From positions 248,001 to 312,000 of the forward strand of contig JAJPGW010000005.1 in NCBI GenBank assembly GCA_021325575.1: a stretch of 64,000 nt of DNA, written 5' to 3'. Positions 1 through 8,786 of the stretch are shown piece after piece; within the stretch, counting starts at the first letter, position 1; the number at the start of each line of letters is the position of its first letter. Origin of the DNA: Gammaproteobacteria bacterium (GTDB taxonomy: Bacteria; Pseudomonadota; Gammaproteobacteria; DSM-16500). The position numbers and the translations under genes were made by a program. The notes under the pieces were generated by a model. It made no database searches. It was given only the letters and a program-made list of their open reading frames with translations, and was not told where the DNA came from.

Positions 1-10
1 GAGCTCGGCA

Positions 11-1078
11 ATGAAAAGCATTACCCTCTTGACGCTACTTATTTTTTCTCTCTTTTTTAGCATGCAAAGTTACGCCACCGAAACCGTTTTTTATATCTTA
101 CGCAGCAACTCCCCAGCAAAAATCACCAGCATGGAAAATTCCTTAGAAAGCCTTAAAAAAAATTATCACGCGATTAATATTCTGATTTCTCAAGCCTATC
201 AAATCGATGAAAACGGTATTGTGTCAGGTTTTATTGACAATGATGTAATCCACTTTACCAAAGATCATTCCATAAAATTAATGGCACTTGTCACTAATGT
301 GGGTTTCGATAAAGAAAAAGTTAAAAAATTTCTAGGCAATCCTGAAGCACAAAAAAAAGCATTAGATACCATTTTAACTTCATGCCAAAAAAATCATTAC
401 TATGGCGTGCAATTTGATTTTGAAATGGTCGCACTCGACAATCGCGACCAGCTTACAGAATTTTATAAAAATGCCGCTAATTTGTTGCATCAAGCCGGAT
501 TCAAAGTGAGCTTTGCCATTGCGCCGGTTGTTTCAGAGGGTCCTTTTAATTCGGATTTTTTAAAAGCAGTTTATACTAATTGGCAAGGCGCTTATGATTT
601 ACAAACATTAAATCAATATTGTGATTTTGTGACCGTCATGACCTATAACCAGCACGCCGGGAAAACCACACCAGGACCGACAGCCACAACACCCTGGATG
701 GAAGCGGTGATCAAAAACCTTTTACAATACATTCCAGCAGAAAAAATTTCTTTAGGCATTCCTGTTTATTCTGGATACTGGTCAACCGGAAAAAATCCCG
801 ATGATCCCGACCAAAAAATCACGGCCTACTCCGTGGGAATCGATTATGAAAAAGCGAGCTATCTCCTTAAAAAATTTAATGGCAAATTAATTTGGAATAG
901 CAAAAATCAATTTAATTATTCGTTTTTTGAAAATAATTGGTTATTTGAGTATCTATTCATTGAAGACGCAAAATCTTTTCAGGCAAAACTCGCTCTTGCA
1001 AAAAAATGTCATTTGCGCGGCATTTCGGTATTTTATATCGGTATTGAAGATCCCCATATTTGGCCAGAATTAGCCTAA
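11..1078 (+). CDS. Secreted glycoside hydrolase family 18 (chitinase/YaaH-like) protein
   Basis: The 355-residue protein starts with a hydrophobic signal peptide (about residues 1-22, likely cut after SYA), so it should be exported. Residues 131-140 read YGVQFDFEMV, which fits the end of the GH18 catalytic motif DxxDxDxE, with D136 and E138 as the likely catalytic pair. Later segments (VTVMTYN near 210, SLGIPVYSGYW near 245) match the barrel strands of GH18 hydrolases and YaaH-type peptidoglycan-acting relatives. It probably cleaves beta-1,4-linked GlcNAc polymers (chitin or peptidoglycan). The exact substrate cannot be read from the sequence. The window edge is 10 bases upstream, so the promoter is not visible. 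It converges with the ABC permease gene, whose end overlaps it by 4 bases. Confidence 0.75.
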   Translation: MKSITLLTLLIFSLFFSMQSYATETVFYILRSNSPAKITSMENSLESLKKNYHAINILISQAYQIDENGIVSGFIDNDVIHFTKDHSIKLMALVTNVGFDKEKVKKFLGNPEAQKKALDTILTSCQKNHYYGVQFDFEMVALDNRDQLTEFYKNAANLLHQAGFKVSFAIAPVVSEGPFNSDFLKAVYTNWQGAYDLQTLNQYCDFVTVMTYNQHAGKTTPGPTATTPWMEAVIKNLLQYIPAEKISLGIPVYSGYWSTGKNPDDPDQKITAYSVGIDYEKASYLLKKFNGKLIWNSKNQFNYSFFENNWLFEYLFIEDAKSFQAKLALAKKCHLRGISVFYIGIEDPHIWPELA

Positions 1079-2208
1079 TCCAGGGTTTGTCGATAGCGTT
1101 TTAAGCCGATAAATAATGACACTGCAAAAAAAAGTAAAATCGCCTCCACACTGGGAAGAATATCGAGCGCACCATTCCCTTTTAACATGATGCCGCGCAC
1201 AATCATTAAAAAATGCGTTAACGGCAAAATATTCCCGACATATTGCGCCCAATCCGGCATGCCATGAAAAGGAAACATGAAACCCGACAATAGAATGGAC
1301 GGCAGAAAAAAGAAAAATGAGAGCTGCATTGCCTGCAATTGATTTTTAGCGAGGGTCGAAAAGGTCAAACCCACTCCTAAATTCGCCGCAATAAAAGGGA
1401 AACAGCCTAAAAATAATAAAATTAAACTCCCATTAATTGGCACACCAAATAAAAATCGCGCGGCAAATAAAATTATAATCACTTGAATATAACCGACAAA
1501 AATATAGGGAATTAATTTTCCTAACATAACTTCCAAAGGCCTGACCGGCATCGCAAGCAAACTTTCCATTGTGCCGCGTTCGCGCTCACGCGTAATCGCA
1601 AGGGATGTAATCAAGACCATTGTCATCGTCAAAACAACGCCAAGCAATCCCGGAACAATATTATATTGCGTAATATTTTCTGGATTGTATTTTGGTTGAA
1701 TAATTAAATTGATGGGTAAATCCGGCGATTGCAGATTATTTAAGCTGCCCGTAAATTTTTTGGAAATAATTTCAATTATATTATTGGCTGCATGAACCGC
1801 ATTACTGCCCGAGGCAGGATCCGTTGCGTCAGCCTCTAATAAGAGTTCTGGTTTTTCTGAACGCACCAAGCGTCTTGAAAAATTCGGCGGAAAATAAACA
1901 ACAAACTGCACTTCTCCCGTGCGCAGCAGATAATCGGCCTCATCATAACTTTTAATGCCATCTAAGATGTGAAAATAAGCTGAATTTTGCAAATCAACAA
2001 TGATGGAACGAGTAAATTCACTGGTATCGGCCGTCACAATCGCCGTCGGCAAGTGTTTTGGATCATTATTAATGGCAAAACCAAAGAGAATCAGTTGCAA
2101 AATAGGAATGCCAATAATCATCGCAAACGTCAAACGATCGCGTTTCATTTGCGTGAATTCTTTTAAAATCACCGCCCACAAACGATGCCAAGCAAAGTGT
2201 ATCTGCAT
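1075..2208 (-). CDS. ABC-2 type transporter permease (YhhJ/YbhS-like)
   Basis: 377 residues with one membrane segment near residues 28-46, a large extracytoplasmic region (about 50-180), then five hydrophobic segments at the C-terminal half. This is the ABC-2/YhhJ topology. The RERERGTMESLLAMP segment near 210-225 is typical of the family. Its start codon overlaps the stop of the ATPase gene by one base (TAATG), so the two are translationally coupled. Together with the upstream ATPase and lipid-anchored HlyD protein it forms a three-gene exporter like YhiI-YhiH-YhhJ. Only one permease gene is visible, so the transporter may be a homodimer. The substrate is unknown; drug or lipid export is typical for relatives. 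Confidence 0.85.
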   Translation of the reverse strand: MQIHFAWHRLWAVILKEFTQMKRDRLTFAMIIGIPILQLILFGFAINNDPKHLPTAIVTADTSEFTRSIIVDLQNSAYFHILDGIKSYDEADYLLRTGEVQFVVYFPPNFSRRLVRSEKPELLLEADATDPASGSNAVHAANNIIEIISKKFTGSLNNLQSPDLPINLIIQPKYNPENITQYNIVPGLLGVVLTMTMVLITSLAITRERERGTMESLLAMPVRPLEVMLGKLIPYIFVGYIQVIIILFAARFLFGVPINGSLILLFLGCFPFIAANLGVGLTFSTLAKNQLQAMQLSFFFFLPSILLSGFMFPFHGMPDWAQYVGNILPLTHFLMIVRGIMLKGNGALDILPSVEAILLFFAVSLFIGLKRYRQTLD

Positions 2209-3122
2209 TATTGTTCCTCAGCATGTTCAACTAAACTGATAAAGGCATCTTCAAGGCTAGAATGGATTTTATGCCAATTCGGATTTTTAAACGCCGCGAT
2301 GCTTTCATCCAGTAATTTTTCATTTTTGCCGCTCACATGTAATTTGTTGCCGAAAAAGGCGACTTGATCGACGCCTTTTAATTTTTTTAATTCTCTGGCT
2401 AATGCAATTAAATTGTCGCCGACGACCACCCAGGTTTTGAGGTCTGATTTAGTAATAATTTCGTTAATAGTGCCTTCTGCGAGCAAATGGCCATACGAAA
2501 TATAAACCAATCGCGTGCAGCGTTCCGCTTCATCCATATAATGCGTACTGACTAAGACGGTGATGCCACGCTCAATTAATTGATAAATATTGTCCCAAAA
2601 ATCACGTCGCGCTTTGGGATCAACACCCGCTGTTGGCTCATCCAGCAATAATAATTTAGGATCATGCAATAAACATCCCGCAAGCGCTAACCGTTGTTTC
2701 CAACCACCTGACATTTGTCCGGCTAATTGATTTTGGCGATCGATCAAGCCAAATTTATGCAAGGTTTCTTCGATTTTTTCTTTTGGGTTTTCAATATTGT
2801 ACATGCGAGCGATTAACCACAAATTTTCATAGGCGGTTAAATCATTATAAAGACTGAAGGCTTGCGTCATATAGCCCACGTTTTTTTTAATATCATAAGA
2901 CTGGCGCAAAATGTCGTAGCCTAAACACTGACCCGATCCCGAATCCGGCGTTAGCAAACCGCACAACATACGCAATGTGGTTGTTTTACCGCTGCCATTT
3001 GGTCCTAAAAAACCGCAAATTTCACCCTGTTTTAATTGCAAACTGAAATCATAAACGGCCGGTTTGCCATTAAAACTTTTTTTGAGATGCTGCACATCAA
3101 TCACAAAAGGTGAATTATTCAT
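2208..3122 (-). CDS. ABC transporter ATP-binding protein of exporter
   Basis: About 304 residues when started at the ATG giving MNNSPF; an ATG 12 bases upstream is also possible. Walker A GPNGSGKTT lies at about residues 40-48, the signature MSGGWKQ at about 137-143, Walker B LLLLDEP at about 157-163, and a switch histidine follows in STHYMDE. A C-terminal extension of about 80 residues is typical of ATPases paired with ABC-2 permeases (CcmA/YbhF type). It powers export through the permease encoded just downstream. Its start overlaps the end of the HlyD-family gene by 8 bases, which points to one operon. Confidence 0.9.
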   Translation of the reverse strand: MNNSPFVIDVQHLKKSFNGKPAVYDFSLQLKQGEICGFLGPNGSGKTTTLRMLCGLLTPDSGSGQCLGYDILRQSYDIKKNVGYMTQAFSLYNDLTAYENLWLIARMYNIENPKEKIEETLHKFGLIDRQNQLAGQMSGGWKQRLALAGCLLHDPKLLLLDEPTAGVDPKARRDFWDNIYQLIERGITVLVSTHYMDEAERCTRLVYISYGHLLAEGTINEIITKSDLKTWVVVGDNLIALARELKKLKGVDQVAFFGNKLHVSGKNEKLLDESIAAFKNPNWHKIHSSLEDAFISLVEHAEEQ

Positions 3123-3912
3123 GCAAGTAGACATCAATGGGTTGGCCGGGATGAAAATTTTTCGCAATATTTTCTGGCATAGAAGCTCGCACCAGATAAA
3201 CTAATTTATAACGCGTATCTTTACTATAAATCACAGGCGGTGTGTATTCTGCTTCGGGCGAAATGTAGTCGATGGTGGCAACGGTTCTCCCCTTGCAATT
3301 ATCACAATCAAATGAAATTTTTTGGCCTAATTTTATTTGACTTAATTTTTCTTCAGGAACATAAAATCTCACAATGATATCTTTGGGGACTAAGAGCGAT
3401 AATACGGGATGATTGGCTTCCACTTTTTCGCCCACATAATAGTAAGTATCGAATATAAAACCCGCTTCTGGCGCATAAACCGTTTTTTGACTGAGCGACC
3501 ATTCGGATTGCGTCAATTGCGCGCGATTGGCTGCGAGGAGACCTAACTTACTTTCAAGATCTGTTTGCGCTTGATCATATTCTTCTTGCGAGGTCGCATT
3601 TTTTTTCAATAAATTGGATTCGCGGGTGAGACGGATTTTTGCAAAAGCCACTTGTGCTTCTTGATAAACAATATTGGCTTTGGTCATTTCGACATTGGCG
3701 GTTTCCGGTTGCGGATCTAATGCATACAGCAAATCATTTTTTTTGACGGTTTCACCGCGTTGAACATAAATATTAAATAACGTGCCAGCAACGCCGCTAG
3801 AAATATAAGTATATTCACCTTCAATATAACCCGGAAGCGACTTACTCGAATCAAAACAACCAACCGAGCAAAGCGCGAATAAAAAAATGAGTGATTGCCT
3901 GAACGCTTTCAA
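3115..3912 (-). CDS. HlyD-family periplasmic adaptor, predicted lipoprotein
   Basis: 265 residues. The N-terminus ends in a lipobox-like LCSVGC with Cys19, so the adaptor is probably lipid-anchored rather than held by a transmembrane helix. A biotinyl-lipoyl-like half (near GTLFNIYVQRGETV) is followed by a helical hairpin (about residues 75-135) and a second lipoyl half with a beta-barrel, as in YhiI/YbhG. The start codon is TTG at 3912, preceded at good spacing by an AGGAG ribosome binding site (complement of 3921-3925). It is the first gene of the exporter operon and should link the inner-membrane ABC complex to an outer-membrane channel. No TolC gene lies next to it. Confidence 0.85.
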   Translation of the reverse strand: MKAFRQSLIFLFALCSVGCFDSSKSLPGYIEGEYTYISSGVAGTLFNIYVQRGETVKKNDLLYALDPQPETANVEMTKANIVYQEAQVAFAKIRLTRESNLLKKNATSQEEYDQAQTDLESKLGLLAANRAQLTQSEWSLSQKTVYAPEAGFIFDTYYYVGEKVEANHPVLSLLVPKDIIVRFYVPEEKLSQIKLGQKISFDCDNCKGRTVATIDYISPEAEYTPPVIYSKDTRYKLVYLVRASMPENIAKNFHPGQPIDVYLHE

Positions 3913-3971
3913 TCCCTGAACTCCTAAGCCATAAGAATAGGATAGGGTTTAACAGCGGGATTAGCAATACG

Positions 3972-4319
3972 CTATTCAGCGGAGAAAGAAGAACCGCACC
4001 CGCAAGTCGTTTTGGCATTGGGGTTTCGAATGACAAACTGGGCGCCTTCAATATTTTCTTCGTAATCAATTTCAGCGCCAACCAGATATTGAAAGCTCAT
4101 AGGATCCACTAATAATTTAACCGCTGAACGATCCAGCTTTCTTTCAACGACAGTGTCATCTTCGTTGATGGTTTCATCAAATGAAAAACCATATTGCATA
4201 CCCGAACAGCCGCCTCCCGTCACATAGACGCGCAGATTGAGATTAAAATTGCCTTCTTCCTCGATCAGTTCAAATACTTTGCGAGCGGCATTGGGGCAAA
4301 AAATTATAGGGTCAGTCAT
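3972..4319 (-). CDS. erpA: Iron-sulfur cluster insertion protein ErpA
   Basis: 115 residues, the usual A-type carrier length. The three conserved cluster-binding cysteines are visible: C38 in [12 protein letters not shown] and C106/C108 in TTCGCGSSF. The N-terminal [17 protein letters not shown] and the acidic C-terminal ending favour ErpA over IscA. The protein delivers Fe-S clusters to apo-enzymes, classically IspG/IspH and respiratory proteins. The gene stands alone on the minus strand, 60 bases upstream of the exporter operon, and diverges from a small secreted protein gene. Confidence 0.9.
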   Translation of the reverse strand: MTDPIIFCPNAARKVFELIEEEGNFNLNLRVYVTGGGCSGMQYGFSFDETINEDDTVVERKLDRSAVKLLVDPMSFQYLVGAEIDYEENIEGAQFVIRNPNAKTTCGCGSSFSAE

Positions 4320-4419
4320 TTGCTACCTCGTTTGAGCGGGTTATTATATACTTTGCTGAGTAAGACATAAAGCAACGATCCACCCTATTTATAGTAACTT
4401 ATTGATTAAAAAGGTAATT

Positions 4420-4812
4420 ATGAAAAAAATAGTGATAACGTCCCTATTAATTACAGCCCTGACGACCGCCAATGCATCCTCTATTCCTTATTGCAAAGGC
4501 ACAACGGTCACGCCCGAAGAAGATGCGGTCATCCAACGCCTGGTACCCCAATTTGGAACTACTTACGGATGCGAAGTTGGCAATAACTGTTTGTTAAAAT
4601 GGAATGTGCAGGGCAACACTGAAAAATTTTCCATCGCCTGGAAAAAACAATGCGGCCCCGTGATCAATGGTGCTTATCAATTCGGTGATGAAGGTCATGG
4701 CTCCACATTTATTTGCACCACCGAAGCAAACAGTAAATCCGTTTGCTGCGCACCACTCGGCTACGAACGGCTCAAGGAATTTAATATTTGCTCACGCGAT
4801 ATCATGAAATAA
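4420..4812 (+). CDS. Small secreted cysteine-rich protein, unknown function
   Basis: About 130 residues from the ATG at 4420, which has AAGG about 8 bases upstream; an in-frame TTG at 4402 would add six residues. A signal peptide (IVITSLLITALTTANA) precedes a mature domain of roughly 110 residues with eight cysteines (in PYCKG, YGCEVG, NNCLL, KQCGP, FICTT, SVCCAP, NICSR). The pattern suggests a periplasmic or secreted, disulfide-stabilised fold. I do not recognise a family. The hemJ start is 10 bases downstream, so the two genes may be co-transcribed. It could be a type II secretion substrate, since that system is encoded in this window, but nothing proves it. Confidence 0.65.
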   Translation: MKKIVITSLLITALTTANASSIPYCKGTTVTPEEDAVIQRLVPQFGTTYGCEVGNNCLLKWNVQGNTEKFSIAWKKQCGPVINGAYQFGDEGHGSTFICTTEANSKSVCCAPLGYERLKEFNICSRDIMK

Positions 4813-4822
4813 AGGATTTTTT

Positions 4823-5248
4823 ATGCTTTGGGTGAAAGCATTTCATATTATTTTTATGGTGACTTGGTTTAGCGGGTTATTTTATTTGCCGCGCTTATAT
4901 GTCTATCATGCAGAAGCGCGCGACCCGTTGAGTCTTGCGCGCTTTAAAATCATGGAACGAAAATTATTTTTTGGCATCATGACGCCCGGCGCCATTTTGA
5001 CAATTATTTTTGGCGCCGTGTTATGGAGTTATAATTTTCAGGGTTATCTTTCGCAAAAATGGTTTCATTACAAAATGATGGCGGTAATATTACTGATTTT
5101 TTATCATCTTTATCTAGGAAAATTATTATTTGCTTTTAAATATGATCGAAACCGCCACGGACATGTTTTTTATCGATGGCTCAATGAAGTCCCAGTCATT
5201 TTTTTGATTGCAATTGTAATTTTAGCAGTAGTAAAACCCCTAACATAA
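4823..5248 (+). CDS. hemJ: Protoporphyrinogen IX oxidase HemJ
   Basis: 141 residues with four predicted membrane helices, the length and layout of the HemJ (UPF0093) family. The conserved N-terminal histidine lies in VKAFHIIFMVTWF, followed by SGLFYLPRLYVYH, and a second motif is WFHYKMM around residue 85. HemJ oxidises protoporphyrinogen IX to protoporphyrin IX in the inner membrane, late in haem synthesis. It converges with hemL, which acts early in the same pathway. The two ends are separated by a long palindrome at 5256-5381. Confidence 0.88.
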   Translation: MLWVKAFHIIFMVTWFSGLFYLPRLYVYHAEARDPLSLARFKIMERKLFFGIMTPGAILTIIFGAVLWSYNFQGYLSQKWFHYKMMAVILLIFYHLYLGKLLFAFKYDRNRHGHVFYRWLNEVPVIFLIAIVILAVVKPLT

Positions 5249-5255
5249 CCCCCAA

Positions 5256-5381
5256 GCCGTTTCAGAGGAGCCGCTTTGGTTTTGCTGTAGAGCGAGTGCA
5301 TTTCATGGATGAAATGCATAAGTACACGGACGTACTGCTTCGAGCGGCACAGCAAAACCAAAGCGGCTCCTCTGAAACGGC
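5256..5381. repeat. 126-bp palindromic element with a perfect 33-bp outer stem
   Basis: The left arm 5256-5288 and right arm 5349-5381 are perfect inverted repeats of 33 bases. Inside lie a 10-bp-arm hairpin (5297-5318, loop GG) and a 5-bp-arm hairpin (5321-5336, agtac...gtact), giving a cloverleaf-like fold. It sits between the convergent ends of hemJ and hemL. There is no T-tract, so a classical intrinsic terminator is not supported. A repetitive extragenic element is more likely. Confidence 0.8.
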
Positions 5382-5404
5382 GTGCCTAAACGCAGCAAAC
5401 CCCT

Positions 5405-6685
5405 CTACAAATCCCTAAAAACCCTCTCACTCGCCTCAACCGTTTTCTGAATTTCCTTTTCCCCATGCGCACTAGAAATAAATCCCGCTTCAAAAGCGGA
5501 AGGCGCAAAATAAACTCCCTCTTTCAACATACCATGAAAAAATTTCTGAAATCGCGGAACATTACACTTTTTTACATCCGAAAGTGTTTCAACTTGTTTT
5601 TGATCCGTGAAAAAAATCCCAAACATCCCGCAAACTGAATTTGTTAAAAATGGAATCCCAGCCGCATCTGCCATGCGCTGTAATCCATTCATCAATTGTT
5701 CAGTGGATTTTTTTAATTTTTCATAAAAACCCGGTTCTGAAATTAATTCTAAGGATGCAAGTCCTGCAGCCATTGCAACAGGATTACCTGACAATGTGCC
5801 AGCCTGATACACCGGGCCTAACGGTGCAATACAATCCATAATTTCTTTCCGGCCGCCAAATGCGCCAACTGGCATACCGCCACCGATAATTTTTCCAAGC
5901 GTTGTGAGATCCGGTTTAATTTGATAAAGCGCTTGCGCGCCACCCGCAGCCACGCGAAAACCGGTCATGACTTCATCGATGATCAAGACACTGTTGTATT
6001 GATCGCATAAATCACGCAAGCCCTTTAAAAAATTAGGCCGAGGTAAAACACAATTCATGTTGCCAGCGACAGGTTCAACGATAATCGCAGCAATTTCATT
6101 TGGATATTTTTTAAAAAATTTTTCGACCGTTTCAAGATCATTAAATTCAGCAACGAGCGTGTGCTGCACAAAACTGCCTGGGACCCCTGCAGAACTTGGC
6201 ACACCGAGTGTCAATGCACCCGATCCGGCTGACACTAACAAGGCATCCGCATGACCATGATAACAACCCGCAAATTTAATGAATTTATTGCGACCGGTAA
6301 AACCACGCGCTAATCGAATCGCGCTCATGGTGGCCTCTGTGCCTGAATTCACCATGCGGATGCGTTCCATGGATGGCATAATTTGCTGAATTTTTTCAGC
6401 TAATTTTATTTCAAGCCGTGTCGGCGCACCGAAACTCAGGCCTTTTTGCAAAGTTTTTGTCACCGCTTCGATAATTTTAGGGTGAGTATGGCCCACAATC
6501 ATAGGCCCCCAGGAACCCACATAATCAATATATGTGTTATCATCCTCATCGGTGAGATAAGCCCCAAACGCCTCCTTAATAAAAAGGGGATGTCCCCCTA
6601 CCCCATTGAACGCTCGGACTGGCGAATTAACGCCCCCTGGAATAAACTGCTGGGCTTCATGGAAAAGTTCATGGGAACGGGCCAT
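5405..6685 (-). CDS. hemL: Glutamate-1-semialdehyde 2,1-aminomutase HemL
   Basis: About 426 residues from the ATG at 6685, preceded by AGAGGTG; a GTG three codons upstream (6694) is an alternative. The PLP lysine is K265 in TLGKIIGGG. The aminotransferase class III motif [11 protein letters not shown] (about 234-244) and the substrate region [12 protein letters not shown] (about 20-31) are intact. It converts glutamate-1-semialdehyde to 5-aminolevulinate, the C5 entry to haem. The rubredoxin gene is divergent, and hemJ lies convergently on the other side, making a small haem/redox cluster. Confidence 0.95.
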   Translation of the reverse strand: MARSHELFHEAQQFIPGGVNSPVRAFNGVGGHPLFIKEAFGAYLTDEDDNTYIDYVGSWGPMIVGHTHPKIIEAVTKTLQKGLSFGAPTRLEIKLAEKIQQIMPSMERIRMVNSGTEATMSAIRLARGFTGRNKFIKFAGCYHGHADALLVSAGSGALTLGVPSSAGVPGSFVQHTLVAEFNDLETVEKFFKKYPNEIAAIIVEPVAGNMNCVLPRPNFLKGLRDLCDQYNSVLIIDEVMTGFRVAAGGAQALYQIKPDLTTLGKIIGGGMPVGAFGGRKEIMDCIAPLGPVYQAGTLSGNPVAMAAGLASLELISEPGFYEKLKKSTEQLMNGLQRMADAAGIPFLTNSVCGMFGIFFTDQKQVETLSDVKKCNVPRFQKFFHGMLKEGVYFAPSAFEAGFISSAHGEKEIQKTVEASERVFRDL

Positions 6686-6769
6686 AAGGGTCACCTCTTG
6701 AAATAGAAAATGAAAAGTACACTATTTGGGATCATTAAATCAACGTAGAGAATAAAATTCGAGGAAAAT

Positions 6770-6940
6770 ATGGCGTATAAACGTTATATGTGTTTGTTAT
6801 GCGGGTTTATTTATGATGAAGAATTTGGCTGGCCGGATGATGGCATAGCCCCTGGCACTCGCTGGGAAGATGTTCCATTGACTTGGCAATGTCCGGAGTG
6901 TGGTGCAACGAAGGATGATTTTGAGATGATTCAGGTTTGA
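6770..6940 (+). CDS. Rubredoxin
   Basis: A 56-codon gene starting with ATG at 6770 after a GAGGA site at 6761-6765. The translation begins [18 protein letters not shown] and later reads [15 protein letters not shown]. The two CxxC motifs (C8/C11 and C41/C44) and the [14 protein letters not shown] segment are those of classical rubredoxin, so it should bind a single iron and carry electrons in the cytoplasm. It lies just upstream of and divergent from hemL. Its short length makes it easy to miss in automated gene lists. Confidence 0.95.
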   Translation: MAYKRYMCLLCGFIYDEEFGWPDDGIAPGTRWEDVPLTWQCPECGATKDDFEMIQV

Positions 6941-6974
6941 GACAATGCAAGTTGATAATTCCTAGAGCGTTCCC

Positions 6975-7052
6975 GCCGAGCGGGTCCTGGCGCTCCGGTA
7001 TCCCGCAGTGCTAGCGCACTGCGGGAGCCTTCCTCCGCACCACCCGCTCGGC
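6975..7052. repeat. Imperfect nested palindrome
   Basis: Outer arms gccgagcgggt (6975-6985) and acccgctcggc (7042-7052) pair perfectly. An inner hairpin has arms cccgcagtgc (7002-7011) and gcactgcggg (7016-7025) with loop tagc. GC-rich, without a T-tract, and placed between the ends of the rubredoxin gene and sodC, where it could stop or stabilise both transcripts. Confidence 0.65.
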
Positions 7053-7059
7053 TGTGCCG

Positions 7060-7563
7060 CTAATGATACGGAATCACTCCGCAAGCAATCCTCTCACCAC
7101 CCCCACCTAATTTTTCCGGTTTATCCGAATAATTATCCCCGCCCGCATGAATCATCAATGAATGCCCCTTAATCACATCCAGCTTTAATCGCGGCGCAAG
7201 GACAGGCAAGGTCGCATTCCCTTTTTCATCCACATACAAGGCTGGCAAATCCCCTAAATGGCCGCTGCCTTCATAAGGCCCTTTATGCTGATTCGTGTGC
7301 TCGGGATCCAGATGGCCGCCCGCAGCTTTGCCATGATCACTGCAAAAAGCCAATTCATGAATGTGAAATCCATGCAGCCCGGGTGATAATCCATGCAGAT
7401 TAGGCGTCAAGAGCAACCCATAAACCGTATCATCCGCTTTCACATAACCCACTTTCGCGCCTTCGCCTTTATCAGAAGTTAAATAGATTGGAATAATAAG
7501 ACTGGCATAAACATAACTCGATACCATCAATAATAATGCCGCCAACAAGATTCTGATTTTCAT
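7060..7563 (-). CDS. sodC: Periplasmic Cu/Zn superoxide dismutase SodC
   Basis: 167 residues with a signal peptide ending YVYA near residue 20. Metal ligands are visible: H67/H69 in GFHIHE, the zinc region [15 protein letters not shown] (about 82-96), GHLGDLP, and [11 protein letters not shown] (about 137-147). C74 and C161 should form the structural disulfide. It dismutates superoxide in the periplasm, a common defence in intracellular bacteria against host oxidative burst. An AAAGGAG site precedes the ATG. It lies 12 bases downstream of acyP on the same strand, so they are probably co-transcribed. Confidence 0.95.
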   Translation of the reverse strand: MKIRILLAALLLMVSSYVYASLIIPIYLTSDKGEGAKVGYVKADDTVYGLLLTPNLHGLSPGLHGFHIHELAFCSDHGKAAGGHLDPEHTNQHKGPYEGSGHLGDLPALYVDEKGNATLPVLAPRLKLDVIKGHSLMIHAGGDNYSDKPEKLGGGGERIACGVIPYH

Positions 7564-7575
7564 TAAAAAACTCCT

Positions 7576-7851
7576 TTATTTTACGCTAAATCTTTCAAAA
7601 TTCTCCCAAGGTAAATCCTCGCGAGAGACATCACTAACCAGGGCCCGTTCGGGACCTGTTTTCAGCCATTCAAAAAGTTGATCAAGCGCCTTTTTTTCTC
7701 CGCAAGCCATGACTTCCACTCGCCCATCGGGTAAATTACGGGCCCAACCGGTCAGACCCCGTTTTTTGGCTTCATCCTGGGTACCGGCGCGATACCAAAC
7801 ACCTTGTACTTTGCCCGATACAAAACAATGTATACATATTTTTTCTGTCAT
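7576..7851 (-). CDS. acyP: Acylphosphatase
   Basis: 91 residues, the usual length. The catalytic arginine R21 lies in GKVQGVWYRAGTQ and the catalytic asparagine N39 in GWARNLPDG. It hydrolyses acyl phosphates such as carbamoyl or acetyl phosphate in the cytosol. A clear AAAGGAG site lies upstream of the ATG. The gene precedes sodC and is divergent from the lpxL-like gene, with 32 bases between starts. Confidence 0.95.
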   Translation of the reverse strand: MTEKICIHCFVSGKVQGVWYRAGTQDEAKKRGLTGWARNLPDGRVEVMACGEKKALDQLFEWLKTGPERALVSDVSREDLPWENFERFSVK

Positions 7852-7883
7852 ACAACTAACTCCTTTGTGTTATCATATGCTAA

Positions 7884-8786
7884 ATGAAAATACCGCAATT
7901 AGTACATCCTCGTTATTGGCCCTTTTGGTTTGGATTAGGAATTCTGCGTCTAATCACGATGCTGCCTTATCGCGTCCAGTTGCGCATCGGACGGGGGATC
8001 GGTCGATTGATTTATCTTTTTCCCAGCAAATTTAAAAAAATTTCCGAAACCAATATTAAATTGTGCTTTCCCAATTTGTCATGTGAAGAACAAAAAAATA
8101 TCCTTAAAAAAAATTTCGAATCTTTAGGCATCGGCATCATGGAAACCGGCATGGCCTGGTGGCTTTCGGATGAAAAATTACGCGCGACTTGCACCGTTCA
8201 CGGATTGGAACATGTCGAAGCGGCTTTCGCCAAAGGCAAAGGAATTATTCTACTCGGTCCACACTTCACTTGTCTTGAAATGATTGGACGATTAATTAGT
8301 TTACAATATTCTTTTGCGGTGATGTATCAACCGCACAAAAAACCTTTTGTGCAATTTATTCATGAGCGGTTCCGCAAAAAAAAATCCATCCAATATATTC
8401 CACGTCACCGAATGCGCGAAGTGTTGCGGACCTTACAAAATAATGTTGCCATCTGGTATGCCTATGATGTCGATGGGGGCAAAAAACGTAGCGTGTTCGC
8501 GCCTTTTTTTGGAATTCCAACTGCATCCCTGACTGCCGTATCCCGCTTAGTCAAACTGAGCGACGCGACCGTCGTTCCAATTAGTTTTTATCGTCGCGAC
8601 CATGAAATGGGCTATGATATTTTTCTGGGCGAAGCGCTGCAACATTTTCCTAGTGAAAATTTACAAGAAGATGCCACACGCTTGAATTGGTCACTGGAAC
8701 AAGCGATTCGTAACAAGCCCGAACAATACGTATGGCAATACAAACGTTTTAAGACGCGTCCCGATGGCGAACCGCGATTTTATTAG
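7884..8786 (+). CDS. Lipid A biosynthesis acyltransferase (LpxL/HtrB family)
   Basis: 300 residues. The HX4E acyltransferase motif is H127-E132 in GPHFTCLEM. The C-terminal WQYKRFKTRPDGEPRFY is the family's closing signature, so the protein is complete. A hydrophobic N-terminal segment near residues 12-27 anchors it to the inner membrane. It should add a secondary acyl chain to Kdo2-lipid A. Whether it acts as LpxL, LpxM or a relative cannot be decided here. The last 38 bases overlap the 3' end of the convergent glycosyltransferase gene, which probably also acts on the envelope. Confidence 0.88.
   Translation: MKIPQLVHPRYWPFWFGLGILRLITMLPYRVQLRIGRGIGRLIYLFPSKFKKISETNIKLCFPNLSCEEQKNILKKNFESLGIGIMETGMAWWLSDEKLRATCTVHGLEHVEAAFAKGKGIILLGPHFTCLEMIGRLISLQYSFAVMYQPHKKPFVQFIHERFRKKKSIQYIPRHRMREVLRTLQNNVAIWYAYDVDGGKKRSVFAPFFGIPTASLTAVSRLVKLSDATVVPISFYRRDHEMGYDIFLGEALQHFPSENLQEDATRLNWSLEQAIRNKPEQYVWQYKRFKTRPDGEPRFY

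Noticed and set aside
6961..7059. Intrinsic terminator between the rubredoxin gene and sodC
   Set aside because: Strong hairpins, but no T-tract on either strand; kept only as a palindromic repeat.
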